The position numbers and the translations under genes were made by a program. Positions 53,840 to 62,911 of a stretch of 64,000 bases of DNA are shown in pieces. The notes below the pieces were generated by a model that was not told where the DNA came from, made no database searches, and saw only the letters and a program-made list of their open reading frames with translations. The stretch is from NCBI RefSeq assembly GCF_018502625.1, contig NZ_CP075566.1, forward strand, positions 811,001-875,000, written 5' to 3'. Origin of the DNA: Pseudomonas hormoni. GTDB taxonomy: Bacteria > Pseudomonadota > Gammaproteobacteria > Pseudomonadales > Pseudomonadaceae. How positions within the stretch are numbered: position 1 is the stretch's first letter; every line of letters starts with the position of its first letter.

Positions 53840-53966
53840 GATGGCAAATCTCCGGCGATGTAAAACCATTGACTGCGGTGATCACCGGACGTTCGACCCG
53901 ACTGGACGACCACGGGCAACAGGCATACCGTGAAGGGCTAATTCAACGCTGCATAAGGACCCAGCC

Positions 53967-54941
<975 letters not shown>

Positions 54942-55175
54942 GGGCTGCTGAAAGCGCGGGCCGCGTTCGGTCGATTTTATGATCGTGGAGTGGGGGTTGA
55001 TTCAGGTCAGCCCCCGTTCAGGAGAGGTATGTTAAGAAGTGCTTTATTGCACAATCCTTAACAGTGAATGTTGAGTCAGGCGGGTTTTTCCCGAGGCCGG
55101 TAGTGTTTATCATGGCCGACTGCAACGTCGGGTAAATGGCGTTGTGCAGAGTTGTTTTTTCTCAAGGAGTTGTTG

Positions 55176-56114
55176 ATGACCTTTTCCTTTGCTGCGAAGG
55201 CGTCGCTGTTGCTGCTGTTCCTGGGCAGTACGCTTTATGTGCATTTGCGCGGCAAGGCGCGTTTGCCGGTCCTGCGCCAGTTCGTCAACCACTCCGCGCT
55301 GTTCGCGCCTTATAACGCCTTGATGTACCTGTTCTCCAGCGTGCCCTCCAGGCCTTACCTGGACCGCAGCAAATTCCCCGAACTGGACGTACTCAAAGAC
55401 AACTGGGAAGTCATCCGCGACGAAGCGATGCACTTGTTCGACGAGGGTTACATTCGCGCCGCCGAGAAAAACAACGACGCCGGGTTTGGCTCGTTCTTCA
55501 AGAAAGGCTGGAAGCGTTTCTACCTCAAGTGGTACGACAAGCCCCTGCCATCCGCCGAAGCGCTGTGCCCGAAAACCGTAGCGCTCGTCAGCAGTATTCC
55601 CAATGTCAAAGGCGCCATGTTTGCGCTGTTGCCCGGTGGCAGTCATCTCAACCCGCACCGCGATCCGTTTGCCGGTTCCCTGCGTTATCACTTGGGTCTG
55701 TCGACCCCGAACTCCGATGATTGCCGCATTTTCGTCGACGGCCAGGTTTACGCCTGGCGTGATGGTGAAGATGTGATGTTTGACGAGACGTATGTGCACT
55801 GGGTGAAGAACGAAACCGAGAAGACTCGGGTCATTCTGTTCTGCGACATCGAACGTCCGTTGAGCAACCGACTGATGACTCGCCTCAACCGCTGGATCAG
55901 CGGCTTGCTCGGTCGCGCCACGGCGCCGCAAAACCTCGACGACGAACGGGTTGGCGGGATCAACAAGGCTTACGCGTGGAGCAAGAACTCCAGTGACAAG
56001 GTCAGCGGCGTGGTCAAACAGTGGAAGCGTAGTCATCGTAAGGCTTATCGTGTGTTGCGACCGGTGCTGGCGGTGGTGGTATTGACGCTGTTGGGGTATT
56101 GGTTGTTTGGGTGA
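55176..56114 (+). CDS. lpxO: Lipid A hydroxylase LpxO (aspartyl/asparaginyl beta-hydroxylase family)
   Basis: 312 residues. An N-terminal membrane helix (ASLLLLFLGSTLYVHLRG) and a C-terminal one (VLAVVVLTLLGYWLFG) flank a Fe(II)/2-oxoglutarate domain with HLNPHRDPF (metal His and Asp) and LRYHLGLSTP. The downstream HW and RVILFCDIERP supply further site residues. LpxO adds a 2-hydroxyl to a lipid A acyl chain. The ATG at 55176 has a caaggag site 6 bases upstream; the earlier frame is not needed. Confidence 0.92.
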   Translation: MTFSFAAKASLLLLFLGSTLYVHLRGKARLPVLRQFVNHSALFAPYNALMYLFSSVPSRPYLDRSKFPELDVLKDNWEVIRDEAMHLFDEGYIRAAEKNNDAGFGSFFKKGWKRFYLKWYDKPLPSAEALCPKTVALVSSIPNVKGAMFALLPGGSHLNPHRDPFAGSLRYHLGLSTPNSDDCRIFVDGQVYAWRDGEDVMFDETYVHWVKNETEKTRVILFCDIERPLSNRLMTRLNRWISGLLGRATAPQNLDDERVGGINKAYAWSKNSSDKVSGVVKQWKRSHRKAYRVLRPVLAVVVLTLLGYWLFG

Positions 56115-56130
56115 TTCCGGGCAAGAAATG

Positions 56131-56159
56131 AAAAACCGCTCCTTGGGAGCGGTTTTTTT
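56131..56159 (+). terminator. Rho-independent terminator after lpxO
   Basis: An accgctcc / gggagcggt stem with a TTTTTTT run. Confidence 0.92.
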
Positions 56160-56328
56160 ATGAGGAAAATTTGAACGACGCACCCGCGAGGCCACCTGCG
56201 GGCTCTTCTGCTTCGGTACCCTTACTGGCTCTTTGTACAAGTCATTGCAATCCATGTCACCCGCTGGTTATAGTCGGCGCTCGGTGATTTCCCACCCACC
56301 GTCCTCCTCATCAAAAAAAGATCAGCCC

Positions 56329-56493
56329 ATGCCTGCATCCCTCATCAACGCGGTAGTCGATTCAGCGGTCAACGCTGGCGTCTTGCCGTGCGGGAATCAG
56401 CAGCCTGCGCAGATCAGTCATTACCCCCCACCTGTCCGTAGCACGCCGGTGTACGCAGTCGTATCACCGCCGGGCGTTGGCGTTTCGGGCTGA
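56329..56493 (+). CDS. Candidate leader peptide or small protein upstream of the DMT exporter
   Basis: A 54-residue frame from ATG 56329, 97 bases upstream of the transporter start. It reads MPASLINAVVDSAVNAGVLP at the start, then a CGNQQPAQISHYPPP block and VVSPPGVGVSG at the end. The consecutive prolines and the place in the 5' leader suggest a translated leader that could stall ribosomes and control the downstream gene; this is inference. A hairpin with a UUCG loop (cagc-ttcg-gctg, 56545-56556) followed by ggcttttt lies between it and the transporter. No clear ribosome site is seen. Confidence 0.5.
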   Translation: MPASLINAVVDSAVNAGVLPCGNQQPAQISHYPPPVRSTPVYAVVSPPGVGVSG

Positions 56494-56541
56494 TCAGCTT
56501 CTCTTTGCTGTGACCTGTGCCCGCCTGAAAAAACTACTGAA

Positions 56542-56570
56542 TTTCAGCTTCGGCTGAGTTGGCTTTTTGC
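56542..56570 (+). terminator. Hairpin with UUCG loop before the DMT gene, possible attenuator
   Basis: A ttcagc-ttcg-gctgag stem is followed by ttggcttttt. It lies between the 54-residue frame and the transporter start. The stem is short and the T tract is delayed, so it is a weak terminator candidate. Confidence 0.4.
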
Positions 56571-56589
56571 CTGACTACAGGTGGTCTTC

Positions 56590-57453
56590 ATGTTTGTCCT
56601 TTCGAAAAAATCCGCGCTCGCGGCGGCGTCCACGAGCCTGTTCGTCCTGCTGTGGAGCAGCGGGGCGATCTTCTCCAAATGGGGGCTGGCACACGCGTCA
56701 CCCTTCGCTTTTCTGCTGATTCGCTTTGCCATCGCTCTGTGTGGGTTGGTGCTGCTGGTGCCGTTGCTCAAGCTGAAACTGCCCAAGCGTGGCAAACCGA
56801 TGCTGTATGCAATGGCCACGGGTGTGGTGTTGTTGGGGGCTTATCAGATTTTCTATCTGCTGGCGCTGGACCTGAAAGTCACGCCGGGTGTGATGGCCAC
56901 GATCATGGGCGTGCAGCCGATTCTCACGGTAGTGATCATGGAGCGGCAGCGCTCAGCCAGCCGAATGTTCGGTCTGACCCTGGGCTTGGCCGGTCTGGTC
57001 ATGGTGGTTTACCAGGGCATTGGTCTGGCGGGTATGTCGCTGGCGGGGATGCTCTTCGGTTTGCTGGCGTTGGCGAGCATGACGTTCGGTTCGATCATGC
57101 AGAAACGCATCACTGAAAATCCCCTCGGCACATTGCCCGTGCAGTACCTCGCGGGGTTGTTGCTGTGTGGGATCTTTGTGCCGTTCCAGCCGTTTCATTT
57201 CGAACACAGCACTGGTTTCATCGTGCCGGTGTTGTGGATGGGGCTGGTGGTGTCGGTGCTGGCGACGTTGCTGCTGTATCGGCTAATTGCACGGGGTAAT
57301 TTGGTGAACGTTACCAGTCTGTTTTACCTGGTGCCGGGGGTGACTGCGGTGATGGACTATCTGTTTTTTGGTAACAAACTGGCGGTGTTGAGCATGCTTG
57401 GGATGGTGTTGATCATTGTTGGATTGGGGTTTGTGTTTCGTAAGACGGGGTAA
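56590..57453 (+). CDS. DMT-superfamily transporter (EamA)
   Basis: 287 residues with ten hydrophobic segments in two EamA repeats. It starts MFVLSKKSALAAASTSLFVL with the typical LLWSSGAIFSKWGL. It probably exports a small metabolite such as an amino acid; the substrate is unknown. It is preceded by a small leader-like frame and a hairpin, suggesting post-initiation control. It is a different family member from the one at 25.3 kb. Confidence 0.9.
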   Translation: MFVLSKKSALAAASTSLFVLLWSSGAIFSKWGLAHASPFAFLLIRFAIALCGLVLLVPLLKLKLPKRGKPMLYAMATGVVLLGAYQIFYLLALDLKVTPGVMATIMGVQPILTVVIMERQRSASRMFGLTLGLAGLVMVVYQGIGLAGMSLAGMLFGLLALASMTFGSIMQKRITENPLGTLPVQYLAGLLLCGIFVPFQPFHFEHSTGFIVPVLWMGLVVSVLATLLLYRLIARGNLVNVTSLFYLVPGVTAVMDYLFFGNKLAVLSMLGMVLIIVGLGFVFRKTG

Positions 57454-57460
57454 AGCGGTT

Positions 57461-57689
57461 GGGGGCATATCCGTTGCTGCGGTAACGGCGGCTATTGGTT
57501 TCGCCCTTACGGCGAGTCACTTGGAAGAGCCCCAAGTAACCAAGGGCTTTTGCCCCTTTCGTTCGGTGGCTCGCTAAGGCTCGCCATGCCCTCGCTCCGG
57601 TCCTGCTCCGTGGGCCCGCCGCCATCGGCCATCCATGGCCGGGGGCGGCTACCGCGGCATCCTTGCCGCGGTGCCCACTGCGCAGAACC
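57461..57689 (+). repeat. Large inverted repeat, left arm
   Basis: Reads from catatccgtt through gtaacggcggctattgg, cttggaagagc, ccatgccctcgctccggtcc, tgctccgtgggcccgccgcc and atcggccatccatggccggg to actgcgcagaacc. The right arm repeats the same order on the other strand. An internal hairpin ccgcggca-tcct-tgccgcgg is at 57652-57671. It may belong to one of the repeat families described in P. fluorescens, which I cannot confirm here. Confidence 0.85.
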
Positions 57690-57778
57690 GGAACGAAGCC
57701 TCTCGATATAGGGCGTGCACCACCACAGCACCGCGAGGCGGCCTTCGGGCCGACCTGGCTCTTCGAATATATGCATTC

Positions 57779-57886
57779 CCCCTGTGGGAGCTAGCCTGCT
57801 AGCGATGGTCGTTAACGATAACGCGTGCGGTCTGAATGAACGCGGTGTCTGGACGTCCATCGCTAGCAGGCTAGCTCCCACAGGGG
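57779..57886. repeat. REP pair inside the large inverted repeat (GTGGGAGCTAGCCTGCTAGCGATGG type)
   Basis: The left arm is 57779-57808 and the right arm is about 57856-57886, in reverse complement. It is the same arm type as at 37.2 kb. Confidence 0.93.
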
Positions 57887-58007
57887 ATTTTTGGCGGGCA
57901 TGAGATGGGTGTTCACCACCGATGGCCTTGACCGATATCACGTCGGCTACCAGGCCGCCTCGCTTTGGCTTTTGATCTTGATCTGCCCCGTCGGAAGGCC
58001 GAGCGCA

Positions 58008-58237
58008 GGTTCTGCGCAGTGGGCAACCCGGCATGGATGCCGGGTTAGCCGCCCCCGGCCATGGATGGCCGATGGCGGCGGGCCCACGGAGCAGGACCGG
58101 AGCGAGGGCATGGCGAGCCTAGGCGAGCCACCGTACGTCAGGGGCGCAGGCGCTTGGTTACTTGGCGCTCTTCCAAGTAACCCGCTGTAAAAGCGGAACC
58201 AATAGCCGCCGTAACCAAAACAACGGATATGTACCCC
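58008..58237 (-). repeat. Large inverted repeat, right arm
   Basis: It is the minus-strand copy of the 57461-57689 arm, with scattered differences. The internal hairpin is here acccggca-tcca-tgccgggt (read on the minus strand): the stem bases differ from the left arm yet still pair. A second stem, gttacttgg / ccaagtaac, is perfect in this arm and has one mismatch in the other. Confidence 0.85.
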
Positions 58238-58253
58238 GACTAACAAACCCATG

Positions 58254-59195
58254 TTATTTGGTCAAAGCATGCTCCGCCCGCACCGAATTCATAAACGCCT
58301 GCATCGCCGACGATTGAATCCGATGACGCCGGGTAATCAACCCATACGGCGGCAACCGCGCTTCAAACTTGATCGGCAACACCGCCAGCAAATCCCGCCC
58401 CGGATAATCCTCGACCACCGACACCGGCGTAACGCCAAGCATGTCAGTCTGCTGGATCAACGAGAGCAAGGTCATGATCGACGTGGTTTCAACGATGCTG
58501 CTGGGGATGTCGACCCGTGCATTGTGGAACACCTGATTGATGATCGCACGCATCGGGCTCGGTTGCTGTTGCAGCACCCAGGTCATGTTCTGCAATTCCG
58601 CCCAGCTCAGGTGTTTCTCCTGCGCCAACGGGTTCTGCGCCCCGGCAATGACGCACAACGCCTCTTCGCCGAGGCTGTCGAACAGCAATTCTTCGGCCCT
58701 CGCACCGACCGGAATCCGCCCCAGCACGATGTCGAGTTGATCCTGCAACAGTGCCTGAACCAAAACGTCACTGGTGTCGACCTGAATGCTCATCGACAAC
58801 CGTGGATGGCTTTTCTTCAAGGTGGCGATGGTGCGGGTCAACAACCCCGAGGCCAACGCCGGAATCGCGCCGACGGCGACCCGCCCAAGGTTGCCGGATT
58901 GCAGTGCGACCAGTTCTTCACGCATGCCGCTGAGTTCGGCAAACACCATGCGCGCGTAGTAGATGACGGTTTCCCCGAATGGAGTCGAGCGCATGCCCCG
59001 AGGCAGGCGTTCGAACAACTCGACGCCGAGCAAGTCCTCGGCTTCGTGCAGCATCTTGGTCGCCGCCGGTTGGGTCATGCCGATGTGATCGGCAGCGCGG
59101 CGCAACGAGCCGAATTCCTGCAGCGCCAGCATCAGCCGCAGTTGGCGCAGACGCAGTCGACTGTGGATCACATTGGCATCAGGAATTCGGGTCAT
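58254..59195 (-). CDS. LysR-family transcriptional regulator
   Basis: 313 residues. The helix-turn-helix is LRLMLALQEFGSLRRAADHI, MTQPAATKMLHEAEDLLG (about 15-55), and the effector domain covers about 90-290. It is the last gene after tctCBA on the same strand, about 70 bases from tctA, so it is the likely regulator of that uptake system. An ATG at 59210 five codons further upstream is also possible; neither has a strong ribosome site. Confidence 0.88.
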   Translation of the reverse strand: MTRIPDANVIHSRLRLRQLRLMLALQEFGSLRRAADHIGMTQPAATKMLHEAEDLLGVELFERLPRGMRSTPFGETVIYYARMVFAELSGMREELVALQSGNLGRVAVGAIPALASGLLTRTIATLKKSHPRLSMSIQVDTSDVLVQALLQDQLDIVLGRIPVGARAEELLFDSLGEEALCVIAGAQNPLAQEKHLSWAELQNMTWVLQQQPSPMRAIINQVFHNARVDIPSSIVETTSIMTLLSLIQQTDMLGVTPVSVVEDYPGRDLLAVLPIKFEARLPPYGLITRRHRIQSSAMQAFMNSVRAEHALTK

Positions 59196-59264
59196 GGGCC
59201 GCGCTCGCATGAAAGACTGCGGCAAGCCTGACAACAAATGTCAGGCGTTGCCAGCATTGCTATG

Positions 59265-60794
59265 TCACAGCACCGATTTGGTCTTGGCGACGGGCGGTTT
59301 GCGCAAGCCCGTCAGGGCGCCCAGTGCCTTGGAAATCAGCGGCCAGAACAGCATCAGCAGCGCTGCCGTGGTCAGGCAACCCACCAACGGGTTGGACCAG
59401 AAGATCCCCAAATGCCCGTCAGAAAACAGCATCGATTGACGGAACGCATCCTCAGCCTTGTCCCCCAGAACGGCGGCCAACACCAGCGGCGCAATCGGGT
59501 AACCGAGTTTCTTGAACAGATAACCCAGCGCGCCGAAGCCCAGCATCAGCACCACGTCGAAGAACGAGTTGTGCACCGAGTAAGCACCGATGGCGCAGAC
59601 CATGATGATGATCGGCGCAATGATCGAGAACGGAATGCGCAGGATCGAGGCGAACAGCGGCACGGTGGCCAACACCACAATCAGACTCACCACATTGCCC
59701 AGGTACATGCTCGCGATCAGGCCCCAGACAAAATCGTGCTGCTCAACGAACAGCGTCGGGCCAGGGTGCAAGCCCCAGATCATCAACCCGCCGAGCATCA
59801 CTGCCGCCGTGGCAGAACCGGGAATGCCCAACGTCAGCATGGGCAGCAGGGCGCTGGTGCCGGCTGCGTGGTCGGCGGTTTCCGGGGCGATCACGCCTTC
59901 GAGTTCACCCTTGCCGAAGTTCTCGTGGTTTTTCGAGAAGCGCCGCGCCAGGCTGTAGCTCATGAACGAGGCCGCCGTCGGGCCGCCCGGCGTGATGCCC
60001 ATCCAGCAACCGACCAGCGTGCTGCGCACAATCGTCCACCAGTAACGCGGCAACTTCGCCCAGGTACGCAGGATGATCATCGGCGTAATGCGCGCATGCT
60101 CGCCTCGAAACACCAGGCCTTCCTCGACGGTGCAGAGGATTTCGCCGATACCGAACAGCCCGATCACGGCCACTTCAAAACTGATCCCGGTCATCAGGGT
60201 TGGCTGGTCGAAGGTCAAACGCAGGTTGCCGGACACCGTGTCCATGCCGACCGCCGCCATGGCGAAACCGATCATCATCGCCACCACGGTTTTCAGCGGT
60301 GGGTTCTTGCTCATGCCGATGAAGGTGCAGAACGCCAACAGGTAGACCGCGAAGAACTCCGGTGAGCTGAACGACATGGCAAATGCGGCGATCTTCGTCG
60401 ACAGGAAGGTCAGCAACAACACCCCGGCCAGCGCGCCGATCAGCGCCGAACTGAACGCAGCGGTCAACGCTTCGGCGGCTCGACCCTCGCGGGCCATCGG
60501 GTAGCCGTCAAACGTCGTCGCCACCGATGAGGGTTCGCCGGGTATGTTGAACAGGATCGAGGTAATCGAGCCGCCAAACAGCGCGCCCCAATACATGCAC
60601 GACAGCAGGATGATCGCCGACACCGGCGACATGGTGAACGTCAGTGGCAGCAACAATGCCACGCCATTGGGGGCGCCGAGGCCAGGCAAAACGCCGACCA
60701 GAATGCCCAGCAGTACGCCGATCACCATCAGGCCGATATGGCCCGGGGTCAGGATCAGGTTCATGCCTTGCAGCAGGGAATCGAATTCGCTCAT
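59265..60794 (-). CDS. tctA: Tripartite tricarboxylate transporter large permease TctA
   Basis: 509-residue polytopic inner-membrane protein. GVLVGVLPGLGAPNGVALLL and the later GITPGGPTAASFMSYSLAR are the TctA repeats. It is the large permease of a TTT uptake system for carboxylates. The ATG at 60794 overlaps the tctB stop (ATGA), so the genes are coupled; an open frame running further upstream lies inside tctB. Confidence 0.93.
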   Translation of the reverse strand: MSEFDSLLQGMNLILTPGHIGLMVIGVLLGILVGVLPGLGAPNGVALLLPLTFTMSPVSAIILLSCMYWGALFGGSITSILFNIPGEPSSVATTFDGYPMAREGRAAEALTAAFSSALIGALAGVLLLTFLSTKIAAFAMSFSSPEFFAVYLLAFCTFIGMSKNPPLKTVVAMMIGFAMAAVGMDTVSGNLRLTFDQPTLMTGISFEVAVIGLFGIGEILCTVEEGLVFRGEHARITPMIILRTWAKLPRYWWTIVRSTLVGCWMGITPGGPTAASFMSYSLARRFSKNHENFGKGELEGVIAPETADHAAGTSALLPMLTLGIPGSATAAVMLGGLMIWGLHPGPTLFVEQHDFVWGLIASMYLGNVVSLIVVLATVPLFASILRIPFSIIAPIIIMVCAIGAYSVHNSFFDVVLMLGFGALGYLFKKLGYPIAPLVLAAVLGDKAEDAFRQSMLFSDGHLGIFWSNPLVGCLTTAALLMLFWPLISKALGALTGLRKPPVAKTKSVL

Positions 60795-61324
60795 TTGAAG
60801 CTTCTCCCGGCCAGAGTAATCCAGTCGCCCATCGGGCCGGCATCCAGCGGGACCTTGAACCACAGCGCGAAAATCAGGTAGCTGGCAAGTACCGCGCCGA
60901 GGGATACGCTGCCGATCATCAACTTGCCGTAAGGCTTGGCGCGAACCTTGTCACGCCACATGAACCAGGCAATGAAACAGGCCGAAGCCATATAGATGCC
61001 GGTGAACGGCATGGCGCCAACGAACAGCGCAATCGGGATAAACACCGACAGCACTTGTTTGAACGCGCTGCGGCTGACGAATGAAATGCTCAGGGCTTTC
61101 CAGCGCACCAGGGTCCATACGCCGTTGGCCACGCTCGCGGCGCTCAGCATCAGGCCGATGTAGAAGGGGAAGTAACCCGGCTCGGGGCCGGAATCGCCCC
61201 AGCCGATACCTTGTTCGATACTGCCGAACATCACCACCACGCCGATCAGCGCGGTGAAGATGGCCAGACCGAGTTCGACCCAGTGGGTACCGACCAGTGC
61301 CGGTGAATCCGAAGAATGGGACAT
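60791..61324 (-). CDS. tctB: Tripartite tricarboxylate transporter small permease TctB
   Basis: 177 residues with four hydrophobic helices, the size of TctB/DUF1468 proteins. ELGLAIFTALIGVVVMFGSI and GYFPFYIGLMLSAASVANG are typical. It is the small membrane subunit of the TTT system. The ATG at 61324 follows a strong ctggaggt site. It overlaps tctA by four bases and is 52 bases after tctC. Confidence 0.92.
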   Translation of the reverse strand: MSHSSDSPALVGTHWVELGLAIFTALIGVVVMFGSIEQGIGWGDSGPEPGYFPFYIGLMLSAASVANGVWTLVRWKALSISFVSRSAFKQVLSVFIPIALFVGAMPFTGIYMASACFIAWFMWRDKVRAKPYGKLMIGSVSLGAVLASYLIFALWFKVPLDAGPMGDWITLAGRSFK

Positions 61325-61376
61325 GAAGACACCTCCAGAGGTGACGGCCGTGCGCAGGCGGACGGCCGTGGGCAAC

Positions 61377-62393
61377 TCAGTTTTTCAGCCAGCCGGCTTC
61401 TTTGAACACCGGGGTGACGCGGGCGGTATCTTTCTCAATGTAGGCGGTCAGCGGCTCGCCTTCGAGGAAGGTCGGCACCAGCGCGTTCTGCTTCACGTAG
61501 GCCTTGAACTCCGGGGTCTCGGTGACTTTGCGCATCAGCTCGACATAGAACGCCCGCTGCTCGGCGGTGACTTCGCCGGGCATGAACACTGTGCGCGGGA
61601 AGCGATACTGATCGATGCCCAGGCCCTGTTCGTGGCAGGTCGGCACATCGGCCCAGGATTTGTCGCCAGCGACCTTCTCGGTATAGCTCATCCGCTCTTT
61701 ACTGAACACGCAGAGCGGTTCGACCTGATCACCGCGCCATTGGCTGATGCTTTCGCTGGGGTTGTTGACGTTGGCGGCGATGTGTTTGCCGGCCAGTTGG
61801 GTCGCGGCTTCACTGCCGCTCTTGAACGGGATGTACACCAGTTTGCTGTTGTTGGTCTGGTTCAGCAGCAGGGTCAGGGTCTGGTCGACATCCTTGGACT
61901 GGCTGCCGCCCATTCGCAGGTTCGACGGGTCAGCCTTGACCGCTGCGTAGAAGCCTTTGGCATCCTTCCACGGCGCGTCCTTGTAGCTCCAGAGAATGAA
62001 GTCGTCCTCGGCCACGGCGGCAACGGGGGTCAGTTCCTGCCATTGATAGCCGAGCTTGGACACCAGCGGCAACAGGTAGATGTTGTTGGTGCCGATCACC
62101 AGTTTTTCTGGATCGCCCTTGTTCATTTTCAGGTCGAGGAAGGCTTCGGCACCATTGCCGCCGCCCTTGTTGAGGACGATGGTATTCACGTCGAGAAACT
62201 TGTGGGTGGTGATGATCGACTGGATCAGCCGGCCGAGTTGGTCGGTGCCGCCGCCGGGACCACCGGCAACGACGATTTCGACGTTCTTGTCCGGTTGCCA
62301 GGCGGCGTGAGCGAGTGCGGGAAGGGTTCCGGCGGCGATCAGCGTGCAGCCAAGAAATAGACGGGATGTGCGACGGACGAATGCATTTCGCAT
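61377..62393 (-). CDS. tctC: Tripartite tricarboxylate transporter binding protein TctC
   Basis: 338-residue periplasmic binding protein (Bug family). The signal peptide ends ALAHA near residue 30. VVAGGPGGGTDQLGRLIQSI and YIPFKSGSEAATQLAGKHI are family blocks. It gives the substrate to TctAB; citrate or a similar carboxylate is likely, but the ligand is not fixed by sequence. It heads the tctCBA-lysR order. Confidence 0.92.
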   Translation of the reverse strand: MRNAFVRRTSRLFLGCTLIAAGTLPALAHAAWQPDKNVEIVVAGGPGGGTDQLGRLIQSIITTHKFLDVNTIVLNKGGGNGAEAFLDLKMNKGDPEKLVIGTNNIYLLPLVSKLGYQWQELTPVAAVAEDDFILWSYKDAPWKDAKGFYAAVKADPSNLRMGGSQSKDVDQTLTLLLNQTNNSKLVYIPFKSGSEAATQLAGKHIAANVNNPSESISQWRGDQVEPLCVFSKERMSYTEKVAGDKSWADVPTCHEQGLGIDQYRFPRTVFMPGEVTAEQRAFYVELMRKVTETPEFKAYVKQNALVPTFLEGEPLTAYIEKDTARVTPVFKEAGWLKN

Positions 62394-62911
62394 GATGGAA
62401 GGCCTCGTTTTTTGTAGTTGTTATGAGTGACTTGTCGGTGTTCAAAAGCTGCAAGCCTGGCCTGAGTGTGGGAAGCCTCCGACCCCGCGTCTAGTCAAAA
62501 CAATACATACACCGATAGCCTGCGGTTATAGGTCTGGAGGGCAAATATCGCCATGATCGCCAAGGCCTTTGCGCCAGAGCGGTTTGAGAGGAAAGTCAGG
62601 GTAGGCGCTGCCCATTGAAAGCCCCCTGAAAGCAGGGCGTGACATAACCCGAGGCTATCGCCTTATTTCAATCTTTGATTAGACGGTTATCACTGAGCCT
62701 TCGATAGTGCTTACCAACGCCGCCTTAAAACGCAATTTAATTGTAGGCGCGAGCTTGTCTCCGGGCGGCGTTCCGACGATGAACTCAAGAGCGCCGCGAT
62801 TCGCCAGAAAAACCGCTTAATCGTTAACGTTTTTCGCGAGCAAGCTCGCTCCTACAGTTTCAAAACGGCAAATGTTGCTCCACACAAAAATAATAAATCG
62901 AGGTACGCACC
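62394..62911. other. tctC/MFS divergent intergenic region with REP pair
   Basis: About 520 bases. A degenerate REP pair lies at 62742-62855 (tgtaggcgcgagcttg... and ...caagctcgctcctaca). No gene is seen. The promoters of both divergent units should be here. Confidence 0.6.
62742..62855. repeat. Degenerate REP pair
   Basis: The left arm tgtaggcgcgagcttgtctc at 62742 is imperfectly matched by the right arm cgcgagcaagctcgctccta(ca) ending at 62855. It is more diverged than the other pairs in this window. Confidence 0.7.

Larger units (their letters stand above)
57454..58253. other. Gene-free repeat region
   Basis: About 800 bases without a believable gene. The few short open frames are side effects of the high-GC repeats. 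It is filled by a large inverted repeat (arms about 57461-57689 and 58008-58237) with a REP pair (57779-57886) in the middle. Confidence 0.7.

Noticed and set aside
57454..58253. Short open frames within the large inverted repeat as genes
   Set aside because: They occur in mirrored pairs because the DNA is an inverted repeat, and they have no ribosome sites or domains.
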